A stretch of 64,000 bases of DNA. Origin: Chloranthus sessilifolius. Its lineage: Eukaryota; Streptophyta; Magnoliopsida; Chloranthales; Chloranthaceae. Every line of letters begins with the position of its first letter. Within the stretch, counting starts at the first letter, position 1. Shown piece after piece: positions 1-11,891 of this stretch. Position numbers and translations under genes: made by a program. The stretch spans positions 106,021,097 to 106,085,096 of the forward strand of contig CM037590.1 of the NCBI GenBank assembly GCA_021018995.1, written 5' to 3'. The notes below the pieces were generated by a model. That model searched no databases. It had not been told where the DNA came from and saw only the letters and a program-made list of their open reading frames with translations.

Positions 1-2021
1 CCCTGAGACCATGACATTCCATATGCCGTATGCCGAGATGATGCTGACGCCCGTCGATTGGGCCATGATTATCGGTATCTGGATAGGGGGGATATCGATA
101 TCCAATCTCGCGGTATTGAGCCGAGAGGACATTATTCGACTGATTGGGGCCTATCCTCCTCGCGGGCAGACCCATGGCACATGGGTCAAGATGTCTTGGT
201 TGACCTCCCTTTTTTTTGTTGATGAGTTGGTGGACTTGGGTCAGCCAGATAGGGTGCTCTACATCGCGCCAGAGAGGGCGATCGTCCTAGCTCGCATCAC
301 GCTCCTACTTCTACTGGGCAAGACCCTTTTCACAAATGCCAGCGGGGGCCGAATCAGCTTGGCCCTTTTGAGTGTGATGGACAATTGGGGTGACGTCCCG
401 AGACATGACTGGGGAGGAGCAGGGTATGCATGCATGATGTACAACTTGTCTCGAGTTACGACCGAGGATTCAAAGTCTGTCGTTGGTTTTTGGGTCGCCC
501 TGGAGGTAATTCCGCATCTCTTTTGCCCTCGTCAATTTTTATTTTCTTTGTATGACTTTTATGTGCTATTGACCTGCTCTTATGTGCTTGTCTCTTTAGG
601 TATGGGGATACCACCACTTCCACCCCGGGCACCCGCTCCTTTTCTCGGAGGCGCTCACCTATCCTCTTCTCAGCAACTGGAATCAGGCCCGACGCCGTGA
701 CGTGGGCCTAAAGCACCTGGAAATGGGCCTACGATCCCAACTTGATTTGATGGTCCCCGAGCAGGTAATAAATCTCCTCTCTTTTTTCAACCTTTGTTTA
801 TTTTTAGCTTGGAAATTTTCTTTGACTGAGGTGTTGCTTGCTTGGTTTCTCTCTTTTTTTATTTGAGCAGATCCTCCCTAATCCGTACCTTGCATTCCCC
901 TTCTGGGATCGAGCAGCTGTAGGTGCCTCCTGCTTATTCAATAATCGTCACATCGTGTTCTTTTATGGAGCGTGGGCTAAATTTTTATTATTTGGGAGAG
1001 CGAGTGGAGCATTAATTTTAGGGCTATTATGCCATACCCATGGAGCCTTCTGCAGATGTTTGGTATCCTGTCGGCAGTATAGAGGAGCTCACAACGGCCT
1101 TTTTCAATAATGGGCTCCCTATCCATGCCCTTCACGTGCCCGGGGACTATCATCTTTGGTATGAGTGCTTGCCCCATCGGTTCATCTTCCCGCGCTTCGT
1201 TCCCAGTGCTAATTTTTTGGCATTTGGCGGCCCGCTTAGTAAGGTAATTTGTCTTGGCTTGGATTAGTTCATTTTCTGCTTTTATTTGGCTTTTGCCCCC
1301 CTCTCTAAGTGGATCTTTATTTTGTTCACAGTTCACCCCAAGGGATGATTCGGATGGTGAAGGCGAACCTAGTGCGGCTGATATGTCGGGGGTCGATCCC
1401 TCTGGTGCTGGTCCTTCTGGTGCGGGTCCCTTGGGTGAGGGCTCGTCGAGTGCTGGTATGTCGAGGACTTCTCACACTGGTATCTCTGTTGGTGATCCCT
1501 CCGTAGTCTATGGGACCTTCCGGCCCCTTGATGATGGCTTCCTTTCAAGCCTCTGCGCCGATGTGGATAGATAGGCACGACTCTATGCCGAAGCATCTCG
1601 CGTTCCCCCTCCTGAGGTGGTCCCAGGGGTAAGTCCTTTGATGGCCCAATCTCTTTTCATTTTGGTTTCTTTTTGTAAACGCTTTCAGGATTGTTGTGAA
1701 CTTTGATATTGCATTGTTCTGAATAGGACTTCAACTCGGCCATGGAGTATGCGGCATACCATCGTCACTTGGCCGAGCTTAGGGAGGTTGAGACGATGAG
1801 TGCCTTGCTGTTCTATTCCTCTTTATTCATTTTATCATTATGTGCCCTTTAACTGATCCTGACTTTTGACTTTGGTTTGTGCTTCGCAGCGTGCTCGTGC
1901 TAAGGAATCGCGCTCCTTGCTCAGCAGGATCTCGCAAGTGTGGTTTAGAGTGGGGGACATGCGGACTTTTCAGAGTTCTTCTTATCGCCGCAAGCAGTCA
2001 AAGGGCGCCAACCAAGGATAG
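1..2021 (+). pseudogene. aORF1: antisense plant-mobile-domain gene of Tat-L, 3' six exons
   Basis: Inferred exons: 1-505 (partial), 600-764, 871-1243, 1332-1628, 1727-1795, 1890-2021, joined by GT-AG introns. Exon 1 is outside the window. The first segment resembles the plant mobile domain (PMD): TFHMPYAEMMLTPVDWAMI, then a helix-rich stretch with LLLLGKTLFTN and DWGGAGYACMMYNLSR. The tail is Ser/Gly-rich and acidic, then short and basic, ending KGANQG. Tat-R carries the same gene with nearly identical exon sizes. PMD is known from the MAIN/MAIL proteins and from plant transposons; its role here is unknown. Lesions: an extra base in the third exon listed here (compared with Tat-R), a TAG at about 1572, and a dead donor at 1796 (ATGAG for GTGAG). 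It lies opposite to gag-pol, so its introns survive reverse transcription of the sense RNA. Confidence 0.8.
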
Positions 2022-2401
2022 GCTTTTAGTTTTGTTTTTTTTGAAAACTCAATACTTTTGGAATTTGATTTGGATTGGTTAAAACAATTTGGGGAATGGT
2101 TGATGTGGTACCTTGGAAACAGAATTTATTATATATATTTTTTGGAAGGTAGTTCTATATTGATTTTATGCCCCAATTTCTTGGTATTGGATCCATCTCT
2201 CTGTAGGATGTGTCGGCCCAAAATGCTTCCAGAAAGTGACCCCTTGGGCTGTGTGCCTTGGTTGTAGGATCAGTCCTGCACATGAATAAACATAACCAAT
2301 GCCCAGTTGTTAAGTGAACAGGGTGTGTGAAGTAAACAAAAAAGGGGTGTAAGTCTCCCAGTTAGGTCTTGAAATGGCTGAAGAGGGGGAGCTCGGAGTG
2401 T

Positions 2402-2598
2402 GGCGCAGCTATTAGTTGCGCAAGGCAAATCTCTCGGCTATTTTGTGCTGGCGCAACTAATAGTTGCGCCAGGCAAGAAAGGGGGCAATTTATGCTGGCA
2501 CAACTATTAGTTGCGCCAGGCAAAAAACAGGGCCAAAATGCACTGGCGCAACTATTAGTTGTGCCAGGTTTAACCTGGGGAACAGTGGACCTTATATA
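2402..2598 (+). promoter_or_regulatory. aORF2 promoter: four palindromes plus TATA box
   Basis: Four 25-nt palindromes (or decayed copies) lie at about 2400-2424, 2448-2472, 2495-2519 and 2543-2567. The second is perfect: arm CTGGCGCAACTA, one central A, then the reverse complement of the arm. A TATATA stretch follows at 2593-2598, 26 bp after the last palindrome, and the aORF2 start codon is at 2742. The same arrangement is upstream of aORF2 in Tat-R. A promoter role is inferred from position. Confidence 0.7.
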
Positions 2599-2741
2599 CC
2601 CGAGTTAGTCCAAAAGTTAGTTCTCCTATTTTTTTGTTTTGACTTGGTCTCTTTGACTAGTTCTTTTTGCCCTTCCTTTTTCAAGGCGGGTCCATCATCA
2701 TACATCAATTTTTATCTTCTCAAAAAAATCCCTGTACGTTC

Positions 2742-4157
2742 ATGGATCCGCTTTCCAGCCCTCCCTTACACGGAGGGCTCGGCGTCAAATTTTCCCCTTT
2801 GTTGGGCTTGGGGCCCAAATTTTTAATGGCCTGGTTTGGGAGCTTGAATGAGAGTGAGATTGCCGACTTGGAGAGCCTTGGGCTATCTCGCCTTCCTTCC
2901 TAGAGGTTCCCCTTCGGTGGGAACTTCTTCATGCCGCCACTTCATTTTGGGATGTGAATTTCCACACATTTCGTTTTGGGAAGCGAGAGCTAACCCCAAC
3001 CCTTGAGGAGCTATCTAATCTATTTGGCCTAAAGCTTCACAGGGGCCTTGCAAGAGTCATGCCTCGGCCGGGTTATTCCAAATCCGTTCACCTTACTCTC
3101 GGTTTGAAGAAATCTGAGTATGAGAAAAGTCTCATTGGGGGGCCCACAAGGTGTTCGCTAAAATTCCTCAAAGAATTTTTCGGTGACGAAAGCCTCCGAA
3201 AATTGTCGGTTAGGAATGTTTTTAACGTGAAAGCCCTAGCACTCGGTCTCATCTCTGAAATCCTTTTCTTCACCGAGGGGGAGAGCTTCTCATTGGCAGT
3301 TTGTGATATTTTGGCGGAGCTGGAGGCGGGCCGGTCCATGATGCATTTAGTGCTGGCCGAGCTGTATCGATGCCTTGATTCCTTTGCTTTGGGTAAAGTG
3401 GAGGGCCTTCGGAGATGCCCCTTGTTGCTTCAGGTCTGGTTGGGTGAGCATTTTGCTATTTTGGGGCCCGTGCCCCGCTTTTATATTGCCCGAGGCGAGG
3501 TGGTCCAATGTTTTCTGGCTCAATGCCACCTGCTCCCCTAGGACCTTCCCGATAATTCGTAGTAGAGATCACGAGGGCATCACCCTCCTAGGATTGACGG
3601 GCAACACCTTTTACTTCCCATTCAGTGTGTGCGTGGTTGCCCTCGAGTGCCTTGTGAGGCCAGACCCCCTTTATGTGATTTGATCTTTTCTAGGGGGCCC
3701 TCTCGGGACATAGATCGGATTGCTGCTCTTTGGGAGACGCGTCAGTCAACGCTGATGTGTGATATTGAGTAAGGAGGCTTGGTTAGGACTTCTCCTGAGT
3801 ACGAGGCCTGGTTGTTGACTGAAGGGCTTGCTGCCAATGATCCAAATTTGTCAGAGATTATTGACACTGGAGGTCCCTGGCCAAAGAAAGAGACGACCCT
3901 CCGAGCCCGCATTGAGTTACTGGTGGATGAGAAGAGGATCCTGCAAGAACTTTTAGCATATGAAAAGGTTAGGGCAGAAACAGCAGAGAGTGAGGTCCTC
4001 CGTTTGAAGGGATCACTGAGTGTCGCTTTTGGAGCCACTAATTCTTCTCATAAGAGGTTTCAAGAGCCCGCATGGTCGTTGGCTGACCGAACGGAATGTT
4101 CGGAAAGATGACCTTCATGCTGAGATTAGTGCTTTGAAGTGTGAGCTGGGTCGCTAA
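2742..4157 (+). pseudogene. aORF2: antisense DUF7745-like gene with C-terminal coiled coil (Tat-L)
   Basis: ATG at 2742 (MDPLSSPPLHGGLG) is matched by an ATG in the Tat-R copy, which fixes the start. The middle part (about 2954-3541) reads FHTFRFGKRELTPTLEELSN, then VMPRPG, then ALGLISEILFFTEG, LAELYRCLDSFALG and CPLLLQVWLGEHF. This is the pattern of the plant DUF7745 family, which is related to the mobile-domain proteins. About 3800-4157 encodes a charged Leu/Glu/Lys-rich stretch typical of a coiled coil, ending ALKCELGR. Lesions are a frameshift and stop near 2901, a stop at 3540 with about 70 bp missing relative to Tat-R, and further stops near 3680-3770. Function unknown; the family assignment is from memory of its motif pattern. 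Confidence 0.7.
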
Positions 4158-4404
4158 CTCCTTCCTGCACACATAACTTTTTGCACAGATCAGATATACA
4201 GAAAAGGGGCATAAAAAACCCCTTTACAGATACACACACATATATTTTTTTTTTGGTATACATATTTTCTTTATGTTTTGGTCGTTTTTGGTTTATACTT
4301 GTAAAAAAGGAAAACACGCTAGTCATCACCGACTATATTTTTTTTTGGACGTGGTGTAAGTGGTGCAAAAGGAAATTTATTACATACATCTATACAGATC
4401 TATT

Positions 4405-4431
4405 TTTAGTTTTATTTATTTATTTATTTTA

Positions 4432-4462
<31 letters not shown>

Positions 4463-4466
4463 TTTT
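4405..4466. repeat. TTTA/TTA microsatellite
   Basis: Run of TTTATTTA and TTATTA units in the spacer after aORF2. The matching stretch of Tat-R is A-rich but not the same repeat. Confidence 0.85.
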
Positions 4467-4813
4467 TGGTGCCTTAATCCTTGGGTGAAACCTTGGGAAA
4501 CCTTGGGTCCACCTTTGAGAATGTTCGAACTCTTTCTTTGAAGTCGGACCTGGTGGGTTTCCGATTTTTTGCCAAGGCCGGAACGTTGATTCCTTTGGAT
4601 GGAGTTAAACCTTTCTCCTTGCCTCGGGTCATACGTTTGACGGTGCGGGTTTTATAAAGACAATTCTGGTAGGGACCTGATTCGAACTAGCATGAGCGGC
4701 CCCTAAAAAGGGATCAGGGAGAGTAACCAAGAGAGCTCCTTAAACTTTTAATCAGTCAATTCACTCCTTCCTTCCTTTTTTTTCTTTTCTTTTTTTTTAT
4801 CACCTTTCTTACC

Positions 4814-4945
4814 CGTGGCGCCCTTTCGGGTTTTCTCCACGTCCATGGGTTTAGCTCTCTTACCCCAAGCGCCCTTTCGAGTTTTCACATGGTTCGCATA
4901 AATTCGCAGTTTTTACCCGTAGCACCCTTTCGGGTTTTCAGCACC
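4814..4945 (-). ncRNA. Three GAAA-capped hairpins (Tat-L)
   Basis: In element sense, three 28-nt units at 4918-4945, 4865-4892 and 4814-4841 share one plan: 7-nt arm, AAAA, CCC (or CTC), GAAA, GGG, 7-nt arm. The arms pair at 5, 6 and 6 of 7 positions (for example CGTGGAG with CGCCACG). Unit spacing is 53 and 51 nt, the same as in Tat-R. Structure is inferred from pairing. Confidence 0.6.
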
Positions 4946-5587
4946 TACATCTTGCTTTGAGCTTGTATTTCTATTTTATTATATATATTTTTTTCCTTTT
5001 TTCAACAGCCATGACATAGACGTTGATTCCATCATAGCCGACTAGGTGGGGTTCAGGTGTCGTCTCACAACTCGGCTCATGTTTGACTTAATAGATATTA
5101 TGGCTGCTTGTGAACCTAAAAAGAGGGCTTTCATCAGGGAGTAGCTTGGCCATGGGTCAGGTTAGGATTTGAAGGTATGCTGGGCTAAAAAGTGTTTCTT
5201 TGATACAGCTTCAGTTTTCTCAACATACTTTCTTCCTTGGGGATCTTACTGTACATGCCCCATGATTCTTCTATACACATTTTTTGTTATTCTTTTTGCT
5301 CCATTTCAGGCAATCTCTTTTTGAGGTTTTGCTTTTTCAATTTTTTTGGATTTGATAGTAACTTTACACACATGCATATTTTCTCTCTTTTTTTTTGGTA
5401 TATGTACACGTATTTTTTTAGGGATGGGGTTTATTGATAGAAAGGTCTAGGCTCAAATGGGGTAGCAAAGGATATCATCATTTTTAGGGATGCTTTTGGG
5501 CTACTGTGCTTGGAATGATGGCCTCTTTCGGGTGGTTCTTAAGCAGTCATGTATCTGTTTCACCAACACTTACCTTGTCATGATGGA

Positions 5588-6745
5588 CTAAGAATAGAAC
5601 CGTCAGACATATCCAGCGTTGATGGGCTTAGGAAGATGATCTCCTTCCATGGTGGCGAGGTGGATGGCGTACCCCAGTAGCACTTCTCGAATGACGTATG
5701 GTCCTTCCCAGTTTGGCTTGAATTTTTCCCTTGGATCGGCGTGGAGGGATGGGAAGATCTTCTTCAGCACAGTGTCTCCTATCTTCAGATCTCGACCGCA
5801 GACACATTTATTGTAAGCGCGTGCGATTCACCCTTGGTAAACTTGAGTGTGACACAAGGCTAGGAGTCTTTTCTCATCCAGTAAGTTCAGCTGATCAAAG
5901 CATGATCTTTCTCTTTCTGGTTCAGGTAAGCCTGATTCTATAAGGAATCGGAGCGAGGGTACTTCAACCTCTACCGGGAGGACGACCTCGGTTCCATATA
6001 CAAGGGAGAATGGTGTTGCCCCTGTAGCGGTACAAATCGACGTTCGGTAGGTCCACAAAGAAAATGGCAGCATTTTACTCCAATCTTGATATGTGACGAC
6101 CATTTTCTCAAGGATGCGGACGATTGTCTTATTCGCGGCTTCCATGGCTCCATTAGTTTGAGGCCGATAAGGGGATGAGTGATGGTGCTTGATCTTGTAT
6201 TGCTCGCAGAAGTCTCGGATGTGCTTATTTGCAAAGTTTGTATCGTTGTTCGTGATGATATCTTTGGGTACTCCGAATCGGCATACAATATTATTCTTGA
6301 GAAACTTCTCAACGTGATTGGCCGTGATGTTAGCATATGACGCCGCTTCTACCCACTTGGGGAAGTATTCAATGGCGACGAGGATGAATTGATGTCCGTT
6401 TGATGCTTTCAGATTAATCATTCTGACAACGTCAAGGCCCCAAGTAGCAAATGGCCAAGGAGTGGTCATGCAGTGAAGATCAATGGCGGGAGAGTGTATC
6501 AGACTGGAGTGTTCTTGACACTTATAGCATTTTTGAACATGTTTGCAACAATTCGATTCCATGGTGGTCCAAAAGTATCCCTATCATAGGATTTTCTTAG
6601 CGAGCATGTGACCGCTGACGTGGGCTCCGCATACTCCCTCATGGATTTATTTCATAATATTGACCGCTTCACTTTCAGTGAGGCACCTAAGTAAGATGTT
6701 ATTGTATGATCGCTTGTAGAGGCATTCCCCGCAAATGACATAACC
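5588..6745 (-). pseudogene. Tat-L integrase
   Basis: Retroviral-type integrase at the end of pol. The zinc-binding part (H-H then C-C, with CCKHVQKCYKCQ) lies near 6520-6700 and the catalytic core at 5828-6470: GLDVV for the first Asp, then WVEAASYANI, then QTNGAMEAANK with the Glu. The second Asp site reads ITNND where relatives have ITDNG or ITDSG, so the catalytic Asp is lost. The C-terminal part keeps PKPINAGYV, then a TGA where Tat-R has CGA, and the frame ends at 5588. Stops also break the zinc-binding part. Confidence 0.9.
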
Positions 6746-7770
6746 TGTCATTCACTAAACGTTGAATGGTTCGTCGGTCTGTCTTGGATGTACCCTCTGG
6801 GAAAGTTAGGGTCTTGAGGAAATTCTTGATATCTGAGAACCAAGGTGGCTTATCATCAGGCTTTGTAGGTTCCTCAATCTGGAGGCAGAAGGCCGACTCA
6901 TTCCTCTACTCGATCATGGCTGGCTTCATCTCAACACCATAGGGGATTTCAATCATTGACGCCAAAGTTGCTAATGCGTCGGCAAAGAGATTCCTTATCC
7001 GGGGGACATATGAGAAAGTCACATCTTGGAAGCAAGCTATCAGATTCTCGAGGTGTTCATGATAGGGATCAGTTTCTCGTCTTTTGTCTTCTAGTCACCA
7101 TTCGTCTGGCATATGATTAACTGTGAATCGCCAAATACTCGAAGGTGAGTTATATTCAGATTGAGAGCCACCTACAGACCAGCGGCGCAAGTTTCATACT
7201 CAGCCATATTGTTAGTGCAAGGGAAGTTAAGCTTGATATAGATAGGTACATGGGATCCTTTTGGTGAAATTAGGATGGCGCCAACTCCTTGGCCCTCGAC
7301 ATTTGCTGCCCCGTCAAAGTGCATTACCCATGATTCTTCTGCTTCTTCTGTATCGTCTTTTGTCATGAACAGGATGTCCTCATCAAGGAACTCAGTTCTC
7401 AAAGGCTCATAATCAGGTAAAGGATTATCGGCAAGATGATCAGCAAGCATCTACCCCTTGATCGACTTCTGAGTGACGTACGTGATGTCGAATTCAGATA
7501 ATAAAAGTTGCCATTGTGTGGTTCATCTAGTGAGAGCTGGCTTTTTAAATAGGTATTTTAACGGATCCATTCGGGCTAAAAGCAGAACGGCTTGAGATAG
7601 CAAGTAGTGGCGGAGCCTTTGAGTAGCCCATACAAGAGCCAGGCATGCTTTCTCTAGATGAGAGTAGTGCACTTCATAATCAGTAAACTTCTTGCTTAGA
7701 TAGTAAATGGCCTGCTCTCTTCTTCCTGTTTCATCATGCTACCCCAAGACACATCCCATCGAAACTTCCT
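6746..7770 (-). pseudogene. Tat-L RNase H and archaeal-type second RNase H
   Basis: 7440-7770 encodes the RT-linked RNase H (reading includes QAIYYLSKKFTDY and WATQRLRHYLL), broken by frameshifts. 7088-7370 encodes the second RNase H, with the expected acidic positions in MHFDGAAN, NNMAEYE and VFGDSQLIICQ. A linker toward integrase follows (FADALATLASMIE, 6900-7000). Two RNase H domains in tandem are diagnostic of the Tat lineage. Several stops are present. Confidence 0.88.
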
Positions 7771-9067
7771 TGTGGAGAGATACATCAAGAGTGGTCTCCC
7801 TGGCTCAGGTGGTACCAAAACAGGTGGATTAAGGAGGTAGCTATTAATTTTTTCGAACGCTGCCTGACAATCGTCGTTCCATTCAATGGGCGAATTCTTC
7901 CTTAGTAACTTGAAGATCGGCGTGTAGATTGGAGTTAGCTGTGCAATGAACCGACTGATATACTGTATTCTACCCAGAAACCCTCTAACCTCTTTCTCGA
8001 TAGACGGCGGTGGCATTTCAGTGATGGCTTTGACTTTGATTGGGTCGACCTCAATCCCCCTCCTGCTGACGATGAATCCTAATAGTTTTCCTGACATAGC
8101 ACCAAATGCGCACTTCTGTGGATTCAGACGTAGTCGATATTTCCTCAGCCTTTCAAACAGCTTCTGAAGGTTTACCAGATGGTTGCTTCGCTCCGGTGAC
8201 TTGGCTATCATGTCGTCGACATATACTTCAATCTCTCGGTGCATCATGTCATGAAATAGTGCAGTCATAGCTCTCTGGTACGTTGCACCGACATTCTTCA
8301 GCCCGAATGGCATGACTCGATAGCAAAAGGTTCCCCAGGGGGTAATGAACGTTGTCTTCTCGCGATCAACCTTTGCCATTTTTATCTGATTGTATCCTGA
8401 GAATCCATCCATAAAAGAAACCATCCCGTGCTTAGCTGTGTTGTCTACCAAGATGTCGATGTGTGGCAATGGGAAATCATCCTTTGGGCTTGCTTTGTTC
8501 AAATTACGAAAACTGATACACATGCGGACCTTTCCGTCCTTCGACACAAGTACGATATTGGCTAACCACTACGGGTATTTGAAAACCATGAGAAACCCCA
8601 CGTCATACTGCTTGATGACCTCGTCTTTGACTTTCAACATCCACTCGGATCGGAGACGTCTCAACTTCTGCTTGACTGGCTTCATATTAGGGTAGAGGGG
8701 CAACTCATGCTCGACCAAATCAGTATCCAGACCAGGCATGTCCTCGTATGACCAAGCAAAAATATCTTGGTATGACTGAAGGAAGTCGATCATGCTTTTT
8801 CTTTCCTCAGGAGACAGTGACGTTTCAATTTTGGTTATTCTGGGAACCTCCTCAGTTCCTAGATTGACGTCTTCGGTCTCTTAGACAATGGGGGTAGGGC
8901 CATACTCAAATCAACAAATCGGTCAAAGAGTTCATTGGGGAGCTCCTTGAAGGGAACATCCTCTTCCAGACTCGTGATCCCTACCTCTTATTGTATTTCT
9001 ACAGGGAAGGGGTCGATTTCACGTGGGACGGGCATTTTGATTAAGGCATCATTTTGTGGGACATTTT
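7771..9067 (-). pseudogene. Tat-L reverse transcriptase with N-terminal linker
   Basis: The main open part is 7771-8547, with FMDGFSGYNQIKM, TPWGTFCYRVMPFGLKN and the catalytic VYVDDM, so the RT core residues are intact. 8569-8793 gives the upstream part (DIFAWSYEDMPGLD and the KLRRLRSEW fingers region), separated by a stop near 8570. 8794-9067 is the acidic linker after the pro-RT intron. RT copies the element RNA into cDNA in the virus-like particle. A frameshift near 7780 cuts it from RNase H. Confidence 0.92.
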
Positions 9068-9373
9068 CTAGAATTTTAAATGACAATATTTTTAGACTTT
9101 GGATTTTTTTTAATGTTTTTGGGATTTTGTGTTTTTTCCGTGTTTTTGAGATTTTGTATTTTTTCCATGTTTTTGAGATTTTGGTTTTGTTCGGAGATGG
9201 ACCCTTGGGAATGCGGGTTGCTGTATATACAAGGTATTGCCCGCCAAGAGCTTATCTCACTTTTTATAGGTTGTTTTTTTTTTAGAAATAGGTGCCAAAC
9301 TTTAGGCCACTTCCTGCTTCTAGAGTTTGGGGCAAAGATGCCCAGTTGCGTACCTAAGGGGCCGCTTCTTTAC
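9068..9373 (-). other. Probable pro-RT intron (Tat-L)
   Basis: Ogre/Tat elements are known to splice an intron between protease and RT. Here a CAG|GTAAAG donor (exon end 9374) or a TTAG|GTACG donor (exon end 9354) pairs with a TTCTAG acceptor at 9068. The inside is non-coding and T/A-rich, with a roughly 30-bp tandem repeat near 9105-9185. Tat-R has the same signals. Splicing itself is inferred. Confidence 0.6.
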
Positions 9374-10640
9374 CTGTTGGGATGAAGGGCGCTGACTGAT
9401 ATGGCTCATTGGAGTCAGCCTCCATCATATTAATCCCCATTTCATCTAAGATCATGTCCTCAAACGATAACTTGGTTTTGTGGTGATTCACCACAGGGGG
9501 GGTTTGTTTAGGTACCGACCGTCGTTCCTCGAAAAGGGATAATGCGGCCAAATCTATCTCCAAGCTGGGAAGGGAGATCTGGGGATTGGTTGGATGGATT
9601 GGGGCTATGGGTTTGTGTGGGGTCAAATGGGTTGCCCCATTTCGATCGATCTTTACGACCCCTGCGCTGACAAAGGAATCCATGGTGTGGTGCCTAGGGC
9701 GAGGTTTCTCTTCTATGTTGATTCCTCGAGCTTTTGTAGCCGCGGTGACCCTGGCTTTCTCTTTGGCCTCTCAGACATCTTCTTTTGTGGGCTTGTATCC
9801 TAACTCGAATCGGACCTTCTGCCTCTTGGTGACAACTGGCTCTTTTCTTCCTTGTAATTTAGGTCCCAAACCCCTTCCTTTCTGATAGCCCCACCTTTGG
9901 AGCATAGCCACCGTTGCTACCATACCGCCCCCTGTTTTAGGCATGACACCTTTGATGGGCTCCGGGAGTATCGCCGATACCTCGTACTCAAAACTGTAGA
10001 GGTCGACGTCCTCAACGGTGTGTGGTACATCCAGCATATTGGGTTTTTCGACGCTATTGGCGGCCTTTTCTTTCTCACTGTGCCCCTCCCCGATGATTGT
10101 GATAATCTTATGCCCAGATGTAAATTTGAGTTTCTGGTACAATGTGGAAGGTATGGCTCTGACTTCATGTAGCCACGGGCGCCCCAATAACAGATTAAAT
10201 GAGGATTTGATATCCATGACTTGAAACAAGATGGAAAAGGTGATTGGCCCTATCAACAGCTCAAGATCAACTTCTCCCATTATTTCTCTCTTGGTATTGT
10301 CAAACCCTCTAGCGCTGGTTCTGGTGGGCCTTAACATGCATGGATCAACCCCGATCTTGGTGATGGTTCTTAACCGGCATATATTCAATGTAGACCCATT
10401 ATCAATTAGTACCAAGGGGATAATTATATTTCCGAACTCAATGGTTATATTCAAAGATTTTGAGTGACTACCTCCTTCCTCAGGTAAATCGGCATCAGAA
10501 AATGAAATGGCATTTGGAGCCATCGCTTGACCAATTATTTGCCCGACTTCATCTGGGCTAACTTGGAGTGATATATGCACATTTTTTAACGCCCCCATTA
10601 ATGCTTGGAAATGGAGTGGGACGTCATCAACAGATACCAT
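9374..10640 (-). pseudogene. Tat-L aspartic protease and G-patch
   Basis: The open frame 9771-10640 holds a retropepsin-like protease: active site VLIDNGSTLN (the DNGS form is usual in this lineage), then GEVDLELLIGPITF and FNLLLGRPWLH. It ends in a G-patch, WGYQKGRGLGPKLQGR, a nucleic-acid-binding motif characteristic of Tat/Ogre. 9374-9683 continues as a linker (IDLAALSLFEERR, DEMGINM) up to the intron donor. The protease would cleave the polyprotein. A stop near 9776 separates the two parts. Confidence 0.9.
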
Positions 10641-10743
10641 ACAGTGATATGGGCAGGCATTCTTCTCAGCTGAGTCTCCAATATATGCTCTCGACTATTC
10701 TTCTCAAAGGGGCCGTGCTATCTTTCTTTCCTTCGGGTTGGGC

Positions 10744-11891
10744 CTATGTTACAGCTGGTGCTTCTGGCTGCTTTGATATCCTCCCTGACCTAGTAAAAAA
10801 ATCTACTGCCCCTTCTCTGCTGCTACTACCGGCATTGACATTTGTTTGCTCGTAGCTTAGTGGGACCTGATGAGGATCATATGTGGGTCCCGAGAGCTGG
10901 AAAGGTAGGGCTACCGGTACTTGAGGCACTTGTACTGTCGGCTCAGGAGGTGTGGGCAATACTTGATTCACCTCGGTGGTAGTAGGTTGGGTGGAAAGAT
11001 TAGGCCAAATGGGGGTGGTAAAGCTTGAGGGGGTGGTATTAGAGGGAAGGAGGTAAAAGTAGGCCATTGATAGCTGGTGAGTGCTGGCGGCAGATGGGGG
11101 ATCTGATGGGCTGTTAGGTAATTGATCGGGGTGGTGGAGTTTACTGATGGCTGAGCTGGGGGTGATGGGGTGGGCGTAGGCCATTGATAACTGATGGGTG
11201 CGGGTGTTGGATTGGGAGCCTGGTGGCTTAAAGGATAATCGATGGGGGTTGTGGTGTATGGTGGTAGTTGAAATGGGACGGGCGTAGGCCATTGATAACT
11301 GGCGGGTGCGGGTGCAGGATTGGGGGCCTGGGGGATTATAGGGTAATTAATGGGAGTTGTGGTGTATGGTCGATATGCATTGATATTTACATAATTGACG
11401 GGTGTGGGGGATGGAAAGTATGCCTTCAGATCCAAGGGTTTAAATTACGGGGTTGGGTTGGGAAAATATTCAGACAAATTTAGGAGTTCAATTACCCCAA
11501 CATTCCTTTCTTCATCATTCCTCGGCAATGGTGCCACATAATTCTCCCGATCACTAATATAATCGGATGGGTCAAATTCAAACTCCTCCTCATCTTCTAT
11601 CATTCTGACGGTGGATCTGGGACCTGCTCCTCTGGTAGGATGTGGGGGTAGTGGCACTTGGCGAATATTAGCATGCTGAGAGGGTGCGAGGGGAATGATT
11701 TTCCCAACATCGATCAAATTATGGATGGCGTGCTTCAATGGGAAATAGCGATCAGTAGGGTGACCCGGACCCTGATGAAAATTGCAGTGGGTATTTGGGT
11801 CATAGTTCCTTGGGATCGGGTGAGGAGGAGGTTGTGTTTGGCAAATAACCACTAATCCCTTTTCTACTAACAGGGGCAAAAGTACACTCAA
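10744..11891 (-). pseudogene. Tat-L nucleocapsid-like region and Pro-rich linker
   Basis: 11445-11891 has a zinc-knuckle-like motif, CNFHQGPGHPTDRY, where the last Cys is Tyr in this copy (Cys in Tat-R). It is followed by LKHAIHNLID, the usual Tat gag pattern, and an acidic stretch EDEEEFEFDPSDY. 10744-11435 is a Pro/Thr/Tyr-rich linker with repeated PINY and SYQWPTP blocks. One stop at about 11445 lies between the two parts. Confidence 0.8.

Larger units (their letters stand above)
4158..5587. other. Tat-L spacer between aORF2 and pol ends
   Basis: No coding region is seen. It holds a TTTA/TTA microsatellite (4405-4466), the empty site matching the Athila-C insertion of Tat-R (GCCTT at 4471-4475), three RNA hairpins in element sense (4814-4945) and T-rich low-complexity tracts. 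aORF2 and pol converge on it, so both 3' ends and polyadenylation signals should lie here. Confidence 0.75.

Noticed and set aside
2400-2570. Regularly spaced palindromic repeats resembling a CRISPR array
   Set aside because: Spacing is irregular, copies are scattered over LTR, leader and promoter positions, and the context is a plant retrotransposon.
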